Source: an uncultured Nitrospira sp. (GTDB lineage Bacteria > Nitrospirota > Nitrospiria > Nitrospirales > Nitrospiraceae). From it: a DNA stretch of 64,000 nucleotides. Below the pieces are notes generated by a model. It did not search any database, was not told where the DNA came from, and saw nothing but the letters and a program-made list of their open reading frames with translations. Each line of letters begins with the position of its first letter. Position 1 is the first letter of the stretch. The DNA lies in NCBI GenBank assembly GCA_902500825.1, contig CABVRX010000005.1, forward strand, positions 1-64,000. Reading direction: 5' to 3'. A program made the translations under genes and the position numbers. Shown piece after piece: positions 1-8,622 of the stretch.

Positions 1-212
1 GCTTTTCCTTGTGGACTCCCACCCCTCTCGTGAGAAACATATGCGTAGGTACCATTCATCTCCCCTTTCGTCTGGTAGTCGGCCTGTCTGGTTGTTCGGA
101 GGTTGTTTGGTGACGTGTTCCAAAACGGTCAGCCGGACAAACAAACCGGACCAGATCAACGGCAATATTGGGCGCCAGTTGTAGCAAGAATAGACCGGCT
201 TCGCAATATCTT
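1..212. other. No gene seen
   Basis: No convincing coding sequence or RNA is visible on either strand. The stretch lies downstream of the aldehyde dehydrogenase gene and may hold its transcript end, but I see no clear hairpin followed by a T-tract. Confidence 0.4.
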
Positions 213-1667
213 CTAGACACTTTTTTCGGGAGAATGGGACGGCTCCTTCAAATTCATGATGAGCATCCGCGGCTCCGTCATATCTTCAATCGCAGCACGA
301 ACACCTTCTCGTCCCAACCCAGAATCTTTCACACCGCCGTAGGGCATATGGTCGGCCCGGAACGTAGGAATTTCATTTGCCAACACGGCTCCGACTTCCA
401 GGTGGCGAAAGGCGTAAAAAATCTTGTTGACGTCTTGCGTGAAGACGCCGGCCTGTAATCCATAGTCCGATTGATTGAGCAGCGCCACGGCCTCGCTGAG
501 TTGCCGATACGGCGTGACGGTGACAACCGGTCCAAACACCTCCTGACATGAGACGTTCATGTCGGGCTTTACATTCGACAGCACCGTCGCTTCAACCAGC
601 GATCCCATCCGCTTCCCGCCCAACAGCACGCGCGCTCCGCCCGCGACGGCTTCGCCGATCCAGCTCTCCACCCGTTGAGCGGCGGCCTGATCGATGAGGG
701 GGCCGATGCTCGTCGTCTCGTCGGCAGGGTCTCCCACTTTCAACCGAGCGACATGCATGAGCAACTTGGTCGTAAACACATCGGCGATCGCATGATGAAC
801 AAAGACCCGCTGCACCGAAATGCACGTCTGGCCGGCATACCCAAATCCGCCGGCAGCGCAGCGCTGTGCCGCAAGCTCAAGATCGGCATCGGACTCAATC
901 ACGACTCCGGCGTTGCCCCCGAGTTCGAGCGTGACTTTCTTCTTCCCACATTTGGCCTTCAACATCCATCCGACTGAAGCACTGCCTGTGAAACTCAGCA
1001 ACTTGAATCGTGGATCGACGACCATCCGCTCGGCAAGTCGGTTATCGCAGGGCACCACATTGAGCCCTCCTGGAGGAACTCCCGCCTCTAAGGCAATCTC
1101 TCCGAGGAGCAGCGCCGTCAACGGCGTTTGAGGGGCAGGTTTGATGAGAATCGGATTGCCGGACGCGAGCGCCGGCGCCACTTTGTGCGCCACAAGATTC
1201 AGCGGAAAGTTGAAGGGGGTGATGCCGAGAATCGGACCGATCGGAAAACGGCGAAGGACGCCAAGATGGGTATCGAAACCGGGCGTCCAATCGAGCGGGA
1301 CCACTTCCCCCGGAATCCGCCGTGCTTCTTCCGCGGCCACCGTGAAGGTTTGGATTGCCCGGCTGACTTCCCGCTTCGCATCGGTGATCGGTTTTCCAGC
1401 CTCGGCCGTGATGGCCTGGGAAAACTCGTCTCGGCGCCGATAGAGCAGGGCGGCGACCTGTTGGAGGATATTGTATCTGGCATGTGCCGGAAGCTGCGTC
1501 ATCGTCGCAGCTGCGCTGCACGTGGACGCGATGGCCTGTTCGACATCGGACTCGGTCGCTTGAGCGACCTGGGCCACGAGCTTCCCGGTGAATGGATCAA
1601 CGACCGAGGCCGCGATCTCGCCTTGCTTCCACTGACCATGAACGAGGAACGGACGAGATTCCTGCAC
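213..1667 (-). CDS. NAD(P)-dependent aldehyde dehydrogenase family protein
   Basis: The 484-residue protein covers the whole ALDH fold and would oxidise an aldehyde to the acid (or acyl phosphate analogue) in the cytoplasm. Visible landmarks are the cofactor-binding PFNFPLN segment (about residue 151), FTGSASVG (227-234), the catalytic Glu in LELGGN (about 248) and the catalytic Cys in GQTCIS (Cys282). The C-terminal EVFGPVV and PYGGVKDSGLGREG motifs are also present. The PFNFPLN and GGVKDSG versions recall the lactaldehyde / non-phosphorylating GAPDH / succinate-semialdehyde branches, so the substrate cannot be fixed. The only in-frame start after an upstream stop is GTG at 1667, with no strong ribosome binding site. 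It is followed on the same strand by nothing obviously linked. Confidence 0.9.
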   Translation of the reverse strand: MQESRPFLVHGQWKQGEIAASVVDPFTGKLVAQVAQATESDVEQAIASTCSAAATMTQLPAHARYNILQQVAALLYRRRDEFSQAITAEAGKPITDAKREVSRAIQTFTVAAEEARRIPGEVVPLDWTPGFDTHLGVLRRFPIGPILGITPFNFPLNLVAHKVAPALASGNPILIKPAPQTPLTALLLGEIALEAGVPPGGLNVVPCDNRLAERMVVDPRFKLLSFTGSASVGWMLKAKCGKKKVTLELGGNAGVVIESDADLELAAQRCAAGGFGYAGQTCISVQRVFVHHAIADVFTTKLLMHVARLKVGDPADETTSIGPLIDQAAAQRVESWIGEAVAGGARVLLGGKRMGSLVEATVLSNVKPDMNVSCQEVFGPVVTVTPYRQLSEAVALLNQSDYGLQAGVFTQDVNKIFYAFRHLEVGAVLANEIPTFRADHMPYGGVKDSGLGREGVRAAIEDMTEPRMLIMNLKEPSHSPEKSV

Positions 1668-1702
1668 TGGAAGGCTCGCTGGAGTCTAGGATGAGATTGG
1701 TA

Positions 1703-1975
1703 TTAGTCCGCCGCTTCAACCGGTGCAGCAGCTTCAGCGGCAGGTTGAGCAACCGTGGCTGCTTCTTGTGCGGCGACGGCCTTGGCAATCAGGTCTTCGG
1801 TGCCCCAGTCGCGGATCGCTTCTATAGTAAATCCCTCGTAGGTCGACACACCATGACAAGAGGGACAGTCCGGCATCGGCACTTTTCTGTAGAAGACTTC
1901 CGTGAGGCACGACATACAGACCCAGAAGTCGTCATCGCGATGGGAGACGGGCCAGAACGATTGCATCGAATCCAT
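1703..1975 (-). CDS. Small zinc-ribbon-like protein of unknown function
   Basis: This is a 90-residue acidic protein. Two CxxC pairs, CMSC (about residues 20-23) and CPSC (about 37-40), are spaced like a zinc ribbon. The C-terminal third is an Ala/Glu-rich, low-complexity tail. It lies 35 bp upstream of the aldehyde dehydrogenase on the same strand, so the two may be co-transcribed. The family is not recognised; an RNA- or protein-binding zinc ribbon is inference from the cysteine spacing alone. A second in-frame ATG occurs three codons in. Confidence 0.6.
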   Translation of the reverse strand: MDSMQSFWPVSHRDDDFWVCMSCLTEVFYRKVPMPDCPSCHGVSTYEGFTIEAIRDWGTEDLIAKAVAAQEAATVAQPAAEAAAPVEAAD

Positions 1976-2071
1976 ATGGATACCCTACCTTTATTGACGA
2001 AGAGGACTATCGTACCTGCGTGTGCGATGTCAATATCACGCGCGAAGGCTCATCGATCCAGCGCAATTCAG

Positions 2072-2713
2072 CTATTTTCTGTCATTCGCTAGAAGTCGAT
2101 CGATTTCTTCTGCGAACATCTCGAATGGAAAGGCTCCAGGGATCGCAACGGCCGGCTCTTTTTCTGTCGGCTCGGCGGCCGTTCGAACAAGGATAAACCC
2201 AGGGGTTCCATGAAAGCCCCACTGATTGGCCTCCTGGCGATCTTCGAAAATCGCCCTCGTATACCGCCCGTCGTTCATACACCGTTCAAATGCAGGTCGA
2301 TCCAAGCTCAATGCCGCGGCATGTCGTAGATACACCTGCTTGTCCAGTCGGCCCCCTTCGGAAAACAACCGATCATGCATCGGCCAATACTGACCTTGGG
2401 CACCGGCACATCGTGCCGCCACCGCCGCATCCAACCCCGCGCCTTGGTCGCCACGCGGAAAATCCCGGTACACAAATCGCACTTTCCCGGTATCGACGTA
2501 CTGAGCCTGAATCCGTGGCCACGTACGCTTGAAAAATTTCAAGCAATAGCCGCACGTGAAATCAGAGTATTCGATCAAGGTCAGAGGGGCATTGGCCTGT
2601 CCTCGCATTCGCTCATCGGCTTCAGATGCATTTCCACCAAAGACCGAGGACGACCAGAGAAGGCCGCCACAAACCATCAGCTGAACCAACCGTTGCCCAG
2701 TCGTCCAGTTCAT
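2072..2713 (-). CDS. DsbA-family thiol-disulfide protein, exported
   Basis: The 213-residue protein has a hydrophobic N-terminal export segment (LVQLMVCGGLLWSSSVFGG), then a DsbA/thioredoxin-fold domain that begins QANAPLTLIEYSDFTCGYC. The active site is CGYC, followed by LKFFKRTWP; a cis-Pro loop is visible at HGTPGFIL. This matches the DsbA/DSBA-like thioredoxin group (Thioredoxin_4 type) that oxidises or isomerises periplasmic thiols. I chose ATG at 2713 over a longer reading because it gives a proper signal segment and overlaps the stop of the upstream gene as ATGA, implying translational coupling. The longer reading would run 63 codons into the neighbouring gene. Confidence 0.85.
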   Translation of the reverse strand: MNWTTGQRLVQLMVCGGLLWSSSVFGGNASEADERMRGQANAPLTLIEYSDFTCGYCLKFFKRTWPRIQAQYVDTGKVRFVYRDFPRGDQGAGLDAAVAARCAGAQGQYWPMHDRLFSEGGRLDKQVYLRHAAALSLDRPAFERCMNDGRYTRAIFEDRQEANQWGFHGTPGFILVRTAAEPTEKEPAVAIPGAFPFEMFAEEIDRLLANDRK

Positions 2714-3816
2714 GAACGGCGACTCACACCAGCTCGCTTCTTTTCGAGAAGCCCCATCATCAACAAAGGCCAGACGACCGTCGCATCGCTCAACACCTCG
2801 GCGAATCGCCCACCGTCCTTCGGCGTCACAAATTTCCCCCAGGAAAGTCCTTCTTGATAGGTGCAACCGCTGAGCCCCCCCCAGTAGTCCGGTTCCGGGC
2901 AAATTCTCACTCCGTAGTGAAATCGTGGCGGCTTCACGTTCAGGCCCAACCGAAGATTCCCGATTTCAATGTAGGGGCCGACCTGTTGCGCCCAGTTCCG
3001 CGGGACACCCCCTCCGATCGTGAAAATTCCAAGTCGTTTCGCGGAGAGGACATGGTCGGCATAGCTGTTGAGATCGAGATACGGGTTGAATGAAGGATGG
3101 GTTTGGTGGATCGCTCGTAAAATGTCCGGATCTTTCCCCTGCCCGGCCTGAGATCGGGCTCGATCGACCTCCCGAGCCATCGCCCAGGTTCCCATGTCCA
3201 GTCCCACTTCCGAATCAGTGAACGCCGGGATATAGACCGGCACCTTTTTCAAATAGGCGCTTTTGAGAATTCCGTCGCCGTCCAATTCTTCCGCCAACGT
3301 CTTTCCCAGCTCCCGCGTGAGGATTTCCGACGAAAGCGGCCGATCATGATTGAGGCGTTTCAACGTGCGCGCGACGACGTGCTCCACGTAATTCAAATTT
3401 GCTTCCATCTCGAGCGTGTCGTAGACACGATTGTAGCCCTTCCGAAAGAGCTCTTCGTCGCTCATCGCAGGATCGTGTCGATAATGCGTCTTGCCGACCG
3501 ATTCACTGAGGCCGTGCGCCATCAACGCCCCGGTCGAGACGATGCACTGCACCATGCCTTCATCGATCATCTTCGTGATGATCTTGCCCATCTTGGCGAT
3601 CGTCATCGCACCGGACAGCGTCATCACGACGTGGCAGTCGGGGTCCTCGATCATCGCCCACAGCACATCGAACGCCTTGCCGACGTGGCGTCCCCCGAAC
3701 GCCGTCTTGCCCATGGCCTCAAGCAACTCGCTGAACGAAGTAATCTTGTCGGGATCAAGCGGTTCGAGCGCTTCTAATCCATCTTTTGCACCGTCACGAA
3801 ACTCGCGTGCGTACAT
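2710..3816 (-). CDS. Deoxyhypusine synthase-like protein
   Basis: The 368-residue protein is recognisably of the deoxyhypusine synthase fold (NAD-dependent aminobutyl transfer from spermidine). Seen motifs are the N-terminal TLSGAMTIAKMG, IVSTGA, the Asp/Glu-rich PVYIPAFTDSEVG and FTIGGGVPRNWAQQ. Near the C-terminus is EGLSWGKF, whose Lys corresponds to the enzyme-imine lysine. In eukaryotes and archaea the substrate is eIF5A/aIF5A. Bacteria lack that protein, and some bacterial homologues make homospermidine, so the substrate here is open. The start ATG at 3816 follows AAGGA; a longer start at 3861 has no such site. Its stop overlaps the DsbA-like start. Confidence 0.85.
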   Translation of the reverse strand: MYAREFRDGAKDGLEALEPLDPDKITSFSELLEAMGKTAFGGRHVGKAFDVLWAMIEDPDCHVVMTLSGAMTIAKMGKIITKMIDEGMVQCIVSTGALMAHGLSESVGKTHYRHDPAMSDEELFRKGYNRVYDTLEMEANLNYVEHVVARTLKRLNHDRPLSSEILTRELGKTLAEELDGDGILKSAYLKKVPVYIPAFTDSEVGLDMGTWAMAREVDRARSQAGQGKDPDILRAIHQTHPSFNPYLDLNSYADHVLSAKRLGIFTIGGGVPRNWAQQVGPYIEIGNLRLGLNVKPPRFHYGVRICPEPDYWGGLSGCTYQEGLSWGKFVTPKDGGRFAEVLSDATVVWPLLMMGLLEKKRAGVSRRS

Positions 3817-4258
3817 ACGATCCTTACTCGAAATTCTAAAAGGAGCTTTCGTTATACACAACCAAGAACAGAGGCGTCAATGAAAGGTTCGGTCGCGCAG
3901 ACGGCTGTCCAGAGTCATGGAGTTTTCGTGATCGGCTTTTTCGGATAACTCGCACTCGAAGTGGCATAGCGGATTGAACTGCTGTCCGCAGACTGCAGTA
4001 TCAAAAAGTGGATCGCCGGAGTGGCTCTGAGTCGGGTGAGTGTTGCAATAGGAATGAATATCCTCCGGAGATGTTTGTCCGTCCGCCTCAATCAAGCGGC
4101 GGACGGCACACGCACGCTTGGCGTGGAATATGAAGCCAGTGGGTTGAAGACTCTTTCCGGTCGCTACAATTATGACACAACTTTAACGAGCGCCCGGCTC
4201 TCACGAAGTGCGGTATTGAAAACAAGCAACGCACACTGGGACGCAGCGCTTGCTTGCC
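3817..4258. other. Intergenic region, no supported gene
   Basis: This 440-bp stretch marks the shift from the housekeeping genes to the accessory patch. Short open frames exist on both strands (for example 3877-4095 on the minus strand) but have no ribosome binding site or recognisable sequence. It could contain degraded accessory DNA. Confidence 0.35.
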
Positions 4259-5284
4259 TTACGAACTCGCTAGCAAGTGCTTGTCCGCCACCTGCTTCAA
4301 CCAAGATGCACCTTTTGATATTCCATACGCCAAGAACAATGTGACGACAAATGCGATTACCGCTTGGCCGTAGAGTGGAATTGTCGCTGGGAAGAAATCT
4401 GTGAACCCGTCGTTTAAGAAATAGAAGTGCAGTATGTAGAATTCGTAACTCAACCCCGCAAATAAACTGCTTGCCGCGACAATCGGCTGTGGGAGCTTTT
4501 GAGAAACTGCGAACAGAATGGGGACGAAAGCGAGGGGGTAGAACGCAAACAAGAGATCCCGGAACGACGCCGGCAACACATGGGCCGTGGAAAGAGCTGC
4601 GACAATAAGCAACCCTATGCAGCCTAAAAGCGGGAAAACCATGCTCGTCCCAGTATCAATCAATCGCTTCGTATGACCATTGACACCGCAATACACCCCG
4701 ACGGCAAACGAAATGACGACATTCCATATTGACTGCCTGCCATACATCACAAAATGCAGCGCCGTGCAAAGAGCGACAAAGAAGTACAGCCGGACAAGTC
4801 CACGAGGATGTCGAAATAATTTCTGCAGGAGCGGGAAGATAAGATACATCAGGATAATTGTGGTGATGAACCACAGTCCAGCCCCGATAGTTACCTCGCT
4901 TTGAACCTCAAGCAGCTCGAAAAATGCGCTCATTCCCATGAAATGCAAGAGCGTATGTTGAACCATTACATGACCAGAATGACTCATTTCGATGACTTTT
5001 TTGCCCAGCAGCGCGTGAGCGCTCAAAATGACAATCGAACAGAAAATGAGAGAAATGTATATCCTGGTAAATCTTTTGATGAGAAACGATCCGAAATCGT
5101 ATTCACGGGCAGACAGTAGAGCTGCGCTTATGAACCCGAGAAGCGACATGGTAAGTCCGGGTGATAGAGATCTAAGGCCAAGCGTCAAGGCCTCATTAGT
5201 TGAGTGCCGTAGCGCGTGGCCAAGGAAAACGACCAAGATGGCGAAAGATCTTATGAAATCATAACCTTCTATTCTCTTATCCAT
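4259..5284 (-). CDS. Acyltransferase family 3 membrane protein (OafA/YrhL-like)
   Basis: The 341-residue protein has about ten hydrophobic segments. Its N-terminus (MDKRIEGYDFIRSFAILVV, then FLGHALRH) is the signature of acyltransferase-3 proteins, where an Arg and a His near the first helix are needed for transfer. Such proteins O-acylate surface polysaccharides or peptidoglycan-linked sugars at the inner membrane. I chose ATG at 5284 because GGAGGG lies about ten bases upstream; an ATG nine bases earlier is too close to that site. The gene looks more AT-rich than its neighbours and sits alone in an accessory patch, which suggests acquisition. Its sugar substrate is unknown. Confidence 0.8.
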   Translation of the reverse strand: MDKRIEGYDFIRSFAILVVFLGHALRHSTNEALTLGLRSLSPGLTMSLLGFISAALLSAREYDFGSFLIKRFTRIYISLIFCSIVILSAHALLGKKVIEMSHSGHVMVQHTLLHFMGMSAFFELLEVQSEVTIGAGLWFITTIILMYLIFPLLQKLFRHPRGLVRLYFFVALCTALHFVMYGRQSIWNVVISFAVGVYCGVNGHTKRLIDTGTSMVFPLLGCIGLLIVAALSTAHVLPASFRDLLFAFYPLAFVPILFAVSQKLPQPIVAASSLFAGLSYEFYILHFYFLNDGFTDFFPATIPLYGQAVIAFVVTLFLAYGISKGASWLKQVADKHLLASS

Positions 5285-5595
5285 TTTCTCCATACCCTCC
5301 GCACTCGAGGCCCATATTGTTTCGTTCTGGAGGCACAATGCCGTATCCGCATGGTTCCGCTGAGCAGCTAGTTGTCTTCCGACACAGGATAAGCCCCCCC
5401 CTCAACAGGTATTCCGACCCACACCCGGAAAAGCAGGCTAGCGGCAGCTTGAGGAACGGATCGGCACACAACGTTGTTCTATTTATGCTTAGGTTATGAA
5501 ACTTATATTGTCAGCCATCACGGAGCAGAGACCTTAACATCCACACCGAGAAACCGCCCCGACATATCTCCTCACGAAGAGGTGCCTTGATCGCG
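5285..5595. other. Intergenic region, no supported gene
   Basis: I see only the ribosome binding site of the acyltransferase gene at the low end. Short open frames here lack start signals and similarity to anything I recognise. Confidence 0.35.
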
Positions 5596-5859
5596 TTAGA
5601 CACTATTTTCAGTGTAAGTTCTGAAGATTCCTAGAAGAGCGGGATTATAATTTGGCTCAATCGTGTTCAGGAACTCTTCAACCATTCGATCTTTGAGCAG
5701 ATATGCGTTCGTGCTGCCGTCCATGACTCTACAGACAGACTCTGAATTTGGCGTAAAAGCTTTGAGGTCCGCCTTGCGGATCGCATACATGTGATTGCCC
5801 AAGGCTTGTGAATAGAATTTTCTGAGATGTACCTGCGAGACGTAGTGATCGAGTGGCAT
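5596..5859 (-). pseudogene. DUF4238 N-terminal fragment
   Basis: The 87-residue frame begins MPLDHYVSQVHLRKFYS, which matches the start of DUF4238 proteins (PxDHYVPQxYLRxF). These are normally around 250-350 residues and often found near mobile or defence genes. Here the frame stops after about 80 conserved-looking residues and no continuation is evident downstream, so it is most simply a truncated remnant. A short functional derivative cannot be excluded. No good ribosome binding site precedes it. Confidence 0.6.
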
Positions 5860-5946
5860 AAATGCTTTTATGCGATTGATCGCCTGAGGTATCCAAAGGG
5901 GCCGGAGTCTTTGGGTGACTCTGAAAGCGAGGACCGTCTTGGAGAC

Positions 5947-6318
5947 CTAGGTGACATAGACCACTCCTGGCAGATTCTTCAGATCAGCATCGCCTGTGAC
6001 GACCTCAGCGTCCTGATCTTTTGCGGTTGCGTACACAATCGCATCAGCCATCGCTAAACCATGCCGAAGACTCACATCCGCAGCCAGGTACGCGATCGAC
6101 TCTGTGAGGTGAATCACCTGGGTTGTATTGAGTCTTCCCGCGAACAATAACGCGGTTTCCTCATCTCGTTCCCGTTTGATCTTCTTATAGACCTCATACA
6201 AAACAATCGTCGGCGTGATGAGTTCATACTTGGGAGTGAAATAGCCGGCATAACGGTCGGCCAGTGGGCCGTCGGTGAAGAATTCGATCCACCCACTAGA
6301 ATCTAAGACGATTCTCAC
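5947..6318 (-). CDS. vapC: PIN-domain toxin, VapC type
   Basis: The 123-residue protein is the length of a VapC ribonuclease. The acidic metal-binding residues of the PIN domain are visible: Asp6 in IVLDSSGW, Glu42 in VLYEVYK, Asp92 in MADAIVYA, and the Asp110/Asp112 pair in TGDADL. VapC toxins cleave specific RNAs, commonly tRNA or the sarcin-ricin loop; the target here cannot be told. Its start overlaps the antitoxin stop (ATGA at 6318-6315), so the two are translated together. Confidence 0.88.
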   Translation of the reverse strand: MRIVLDSSGWIEFFTDGPLADRYAGYFTPKYELITPTIVLYEVYKKIKRERDEETALLFAGRLNTTQVIHLTESIAYLAADVSLRHGLAMADAIVYATAKDQDAEVVTGDADLKNLPGVVYVT

Positions 6319-6524
6319 AGCCGGTCCTGCTTCTCTCGGAGATCACGCTTAGACATGCCTTTGAGCGCGCCTCTCAATGATTTCAGAGGTACTTCAGGCA
6401 CCAGAGTAATAACCCCTCCCTTCTCCACCACCTGCAAGCGCTGGCTAGGAGTTAGATGGAGCTTTTCCCGGACCTCTTTTGGAATTACAATTTGAAACTT
6501 CGGTGAAATGGTCGCTGTAGCCAT
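6315..6524 (-). CDS. vapB: AbrB/MazE-family antitoxin of the VapC pair
   Basis: The 69-residue protein starts MATATISPKFQIVIPKEVRE, the swapped-hairpin AbrB/SpoVT DNA-binding fold. Its C-terminal basic/polar tail (residues about 47-69) is the likely toxin-binding region. It would neutralise the PIN toxin and repress the operon. AAGGAG lies 8 bases before the ATG. A strong promoter and a palindrome sit just upstream. Confidence 0.88.
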   Translation of the reverse strand: MATATISPKFQIVIPKEVREKLHLTPSQRLQVVEKGGVITLVPEVPLKSLRGALKGMSKRDLREKQDRL

Positions 6525-6545
6525 GTCAGAGACTCCTTACCAATT

Positions 6546-6582
6546 TATGATCGATCATACTATCGTCATACGACCTGGTCAA
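6546..6582 (-). promoter_or_regulatory. vapBC promoter with overlapping palindromic operator
   Basis: On the minus strand TTGACC (6582-6577), a 17-base spacer and TATGAT (6559-6554) form a near-consensus sigma70-type promoter. A perfect 14-base palindrome, TATGATCGATCATA (6546-6559), covers the -10 box. AbrB-type antitoxins bind such sites, so autoregulation by the VapB-like protein is a reasonable inference. Confidence 0.7.
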
Positions 6583-6802
6583 GACAACCATGTCCCCCGG
6601 CAATAGCGGCTAAAAGGCGTTGTGCCTTATGCAAAGGAGGATTCAACGGAACCAGGCTACTAAAGAGAGCCACCCGCTCCATCAACAAGCGCACAGCACG
6701 AGCGAGCAGGAGGTGGAAAGGCAACTGCTAAGGGTGTCTATCCGATACCGTCAATACGATACGTCGCTCATTAGGCGCCGGCTCAACTGAAGGTTGGTTG
6801 GC

Positions 6803-6827
6803 CCCAACGGGATTCGAACGCGTGTTT
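6803..6827 (-). repeat. Partial copy of the tRNA-Glu 3' end (possible att scar)
   Basis: These 25 bases match positions 7607-7631 of the tRNA-Glu gene at 24 of 25 positions and lie in the same orientation, 804 bp away. The match covers the T arm and the start of the acceptor strand; the rest of a tRNA is missing and the T stem has a mismatch. A duplicated tRNA 3' end is what site-specific integration leaves behind. The rest of the 6583-6894 gap shows no gene. Confidence 0.6.
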
Positions 6828-6894
6828 GAATTCGACGTCGTCGCCAGGTATTATCGGTGGTTTCGCCAATTTTCCCCAAGTCGGGATCGGTCCT

Positions 6895-7455
6895 TCATCT
6901 TTTAGTCTGCAACTCCACGTTGACGAGTTTTATTTCTGAGAGATCCGCGAGCCGCGGACACCAACGTGTGCCGGCACGCCACAAGGCCGAGTCCAGTTGG
7001 TCGTAGATCGTCCCTGGGTGCTCATAGTGAATGCCATAGGCGTGTGTGGCCGCCTTACGACACGGAAACACGAACGACTTGTCCGCGTCGTTCAGGTCGA
7101 CCTCGAACCGGGTCACCATCAGATCAAATGTGAGCTTAATCTTGAACCAACAATGAGCATGATGGTCATCGACCTGCATCGAGTGCTGATAGCACTGCAA
7201 CACATCACGGACGGTCACCATGGTCAACGACGTGTTTCCCGAGAAGACCTCGGCTCGCTTGTCGAGCACCAAGGCCTTTGCCAGAGACAACGCGTGTCCT
7301 ACTTGAATCGGGTTCAGGAGGTCGAAAGCCGACTCATAAATGATGATGTTGGGATGAACCTTGAATTCGCGTAGGGTTCCCCGCTTGGCCAACTCGAGGT
7401 TCCAATAAAAGTCCACGGCCTGGGACTGGCGGAAGCGAAAGGTCACGAGGTTCAT
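6895..7455 (-). CDS. Hypothetical protein between tRNA-Glu and its partial copy
   Basis: The 186-residue protein is not recognised. It is soluble-looking, with no signal peptide or membrane segment, and rich in His/Asp in the middle (VDDHHAHCWFKIK, about residues 96-108). It starts MNLVTFRFRQSQAVDFYWNLELAKRG. The frame is fully open and lies exactly between the tRNA gene and the partial tRNA copy, so it may be cargo of a small integrated element. Confidence 0.55.
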   Translation of the reverse strand: MNLVTFRFRQSQAVDFYWNLELAKRGTLREFKVHPNIIIYESAFDLLNPIQVGHALSLAKALVLDKRAEVFSGNTSLTMVTVRDVLQCYQHSMQVDDHHAHCWFKIKLTFDLMVTRFEVDLNDADKSFVFPCRKAATHAYGIHYEHPGTIYDQLDSALWRAGTRWCPRLADLSEIKLVNVELQTKR

Positions 7456-7599
7456 AATTCAATCCTCGTCGCTGGGGTTAGCTATATCTGGAACTTTCAG
7501 GAAGGTACTCGGTCACGGTTAACCTACGCCAACTTCTGCACTATCTTCAGCTCCCTCTTTGACGGAAGCTTGAACTTTGCTAGGCCTCCAGGAAAAGGG

Positions 7600-7677
7600 T
7601 GGTGGTCCCAACGGGATTCGAACCCGTGTTTAAGCCTTGAGAGGGCTCCGTCCTAGGCCAGGCTAGACGATGGGACC
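7600..7677 (-). tRNA. tRNA-Glu (anticodon CTC)
   Basis: On the minus strand the sequence folds as a standard cloverleaf. The acceptor arm is GGTCCCA with TGGGACC, the anticodon stem is GAGCC/GGCTT and the 7-base loop is CTCTCAA, giving anticodon CTC (reads GAG, Glu). The T arm contains GGTTCGAATCC. Discriminator A and an encoded CCA end the gene. Its 3' end faces the accessory patch at 4-7 kb. Confidence 0.95.
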
Positions 7678-7942
7678 ATCCTCGAACGGTCTGAAAGGTG
7701 GACGGTAGCATAAGCGGTTTTCCCTTTGCAACGAAGCCGCCCTTCTGAAAGGGGAGCTCTTTGGGAGCGTCCCATTAGGCCGTTTGCATGGAGCCATAAT
7801 ATATGGCTCTGCCCGCATTGGACGCTCTTGACAGGTCGGAACAGAAAGCCTAGCCTACCTAATGTTTTTTTGATGAAGCTCCATATGCTCTCTATCAACC
7901 TCCGCACGGTCGGAGAACATCGTGGTTCGAGGTTGTTAATAC

Positions 7943-8476
7943 ATGGATGACTCGGTGGCGTTTCGCAGGACCGAGCCTTTTGGTCATGCGACAACGGCTG
8001 ACGTCCTCTCCAAGCCGGGGCTCGAACTTCGCATCGGATCGAATATTTTTCGCAGCACCAACGGCGTCGTTACGATTCATGGCAAAGAGCAACTCTTCGT
8101 TGAACTCAAGCCGGAGCTTGGGCTACTTCTCGCCACCCTCGATCTCTATAACGAGCGCGGCGTCCGCATCGCGCACCTGCGTAGAAACGTCCTCACATTG
8201 AATGAAGGAGAACGATTTGCCGTCGATATTCCGCCAGGTCAACACGCTTCGTCGACTGAGCTTCCCTCCGTTCGGTTGACAGATTTACAGTCGGGGCGCG
8301 TTGTGCTCGAGGCTCGAATGGCATCGGAGTATAGAGTCGATCTCGTCTGCGGTGAGTTGTACTCACACAAGGGAATGTTGGTGGAGATCACCCCCCACTA
8401 TTGCCGAATCAGCTCGCACACGACACTGTTTGGAGAGATCATGGAAACGCGAGGTGGGCCGGCCATTCTCGGTTGA
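7943..8476 (+). CDS. Hypothetical protein
   Basis: The 177-residue protein is probably beta-rich and cytoplasmic, with no signal peptide or membrane segment. A recurring short pattern of hydrophobic strands (GVVTIHG, LFVELKP, LLATLDLY, GVRIAHL) suggests a sandwich-like domain at residues about 30-100. The family is not recognised. The next gene upstream is tRNA-Glu on the opposite strand, and the DUF6941-like gene follows 146 bp later. No strong ribosome binding site precedes ATG at 7943; the reading frame and codon pattern support a real gene. Confidence 0.6.
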   Translation: MDDSVAFRRTEPFGHATTADVLSKPGLELRIGSNIFRSTNGVVTIHGKEQLFVELKPELGLLLATLDLYNERGVRIAHLRRNVLTLNEGERFAVDIPPGQHASSTELPSVRLTDLQSGRVVLEARMASEYRVDLVCGELYSHKGMLVEITPHYCRISSHTTLFGEIMETRGGPAILG

Positions 8477-8622
8477 TTGTGGTCGTTTTTCACGTCTTCC
8501 TCAATTCCTAATTTTCCTCCGTCCCTACGAGCGTCCTCGTGGAGACGGTACGCCCTCTTCATCTCCGCAAAAAATCGAGAACCGTTTTACCCTTACCGCT
8601 TCTTTCCCTACAATGGGGCACT

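Noticed and set aside
168-458. Forward frame opposite the aldehyde dehydrogenase
   Set aside because: It lies on the other strand of a clear ALDH gene and has no ribosome binding site or family pattern.
1128-1694. Forward 188-residue frame
   Set aside because: Antisense to the ALDH gene; its composition is a by-product of that gene's codon use.
3877-4095. Minus-strand 72-residue frame
   Set aside because: No ribosome binding site, no recognisable sequence, and not linked to a neighbour.
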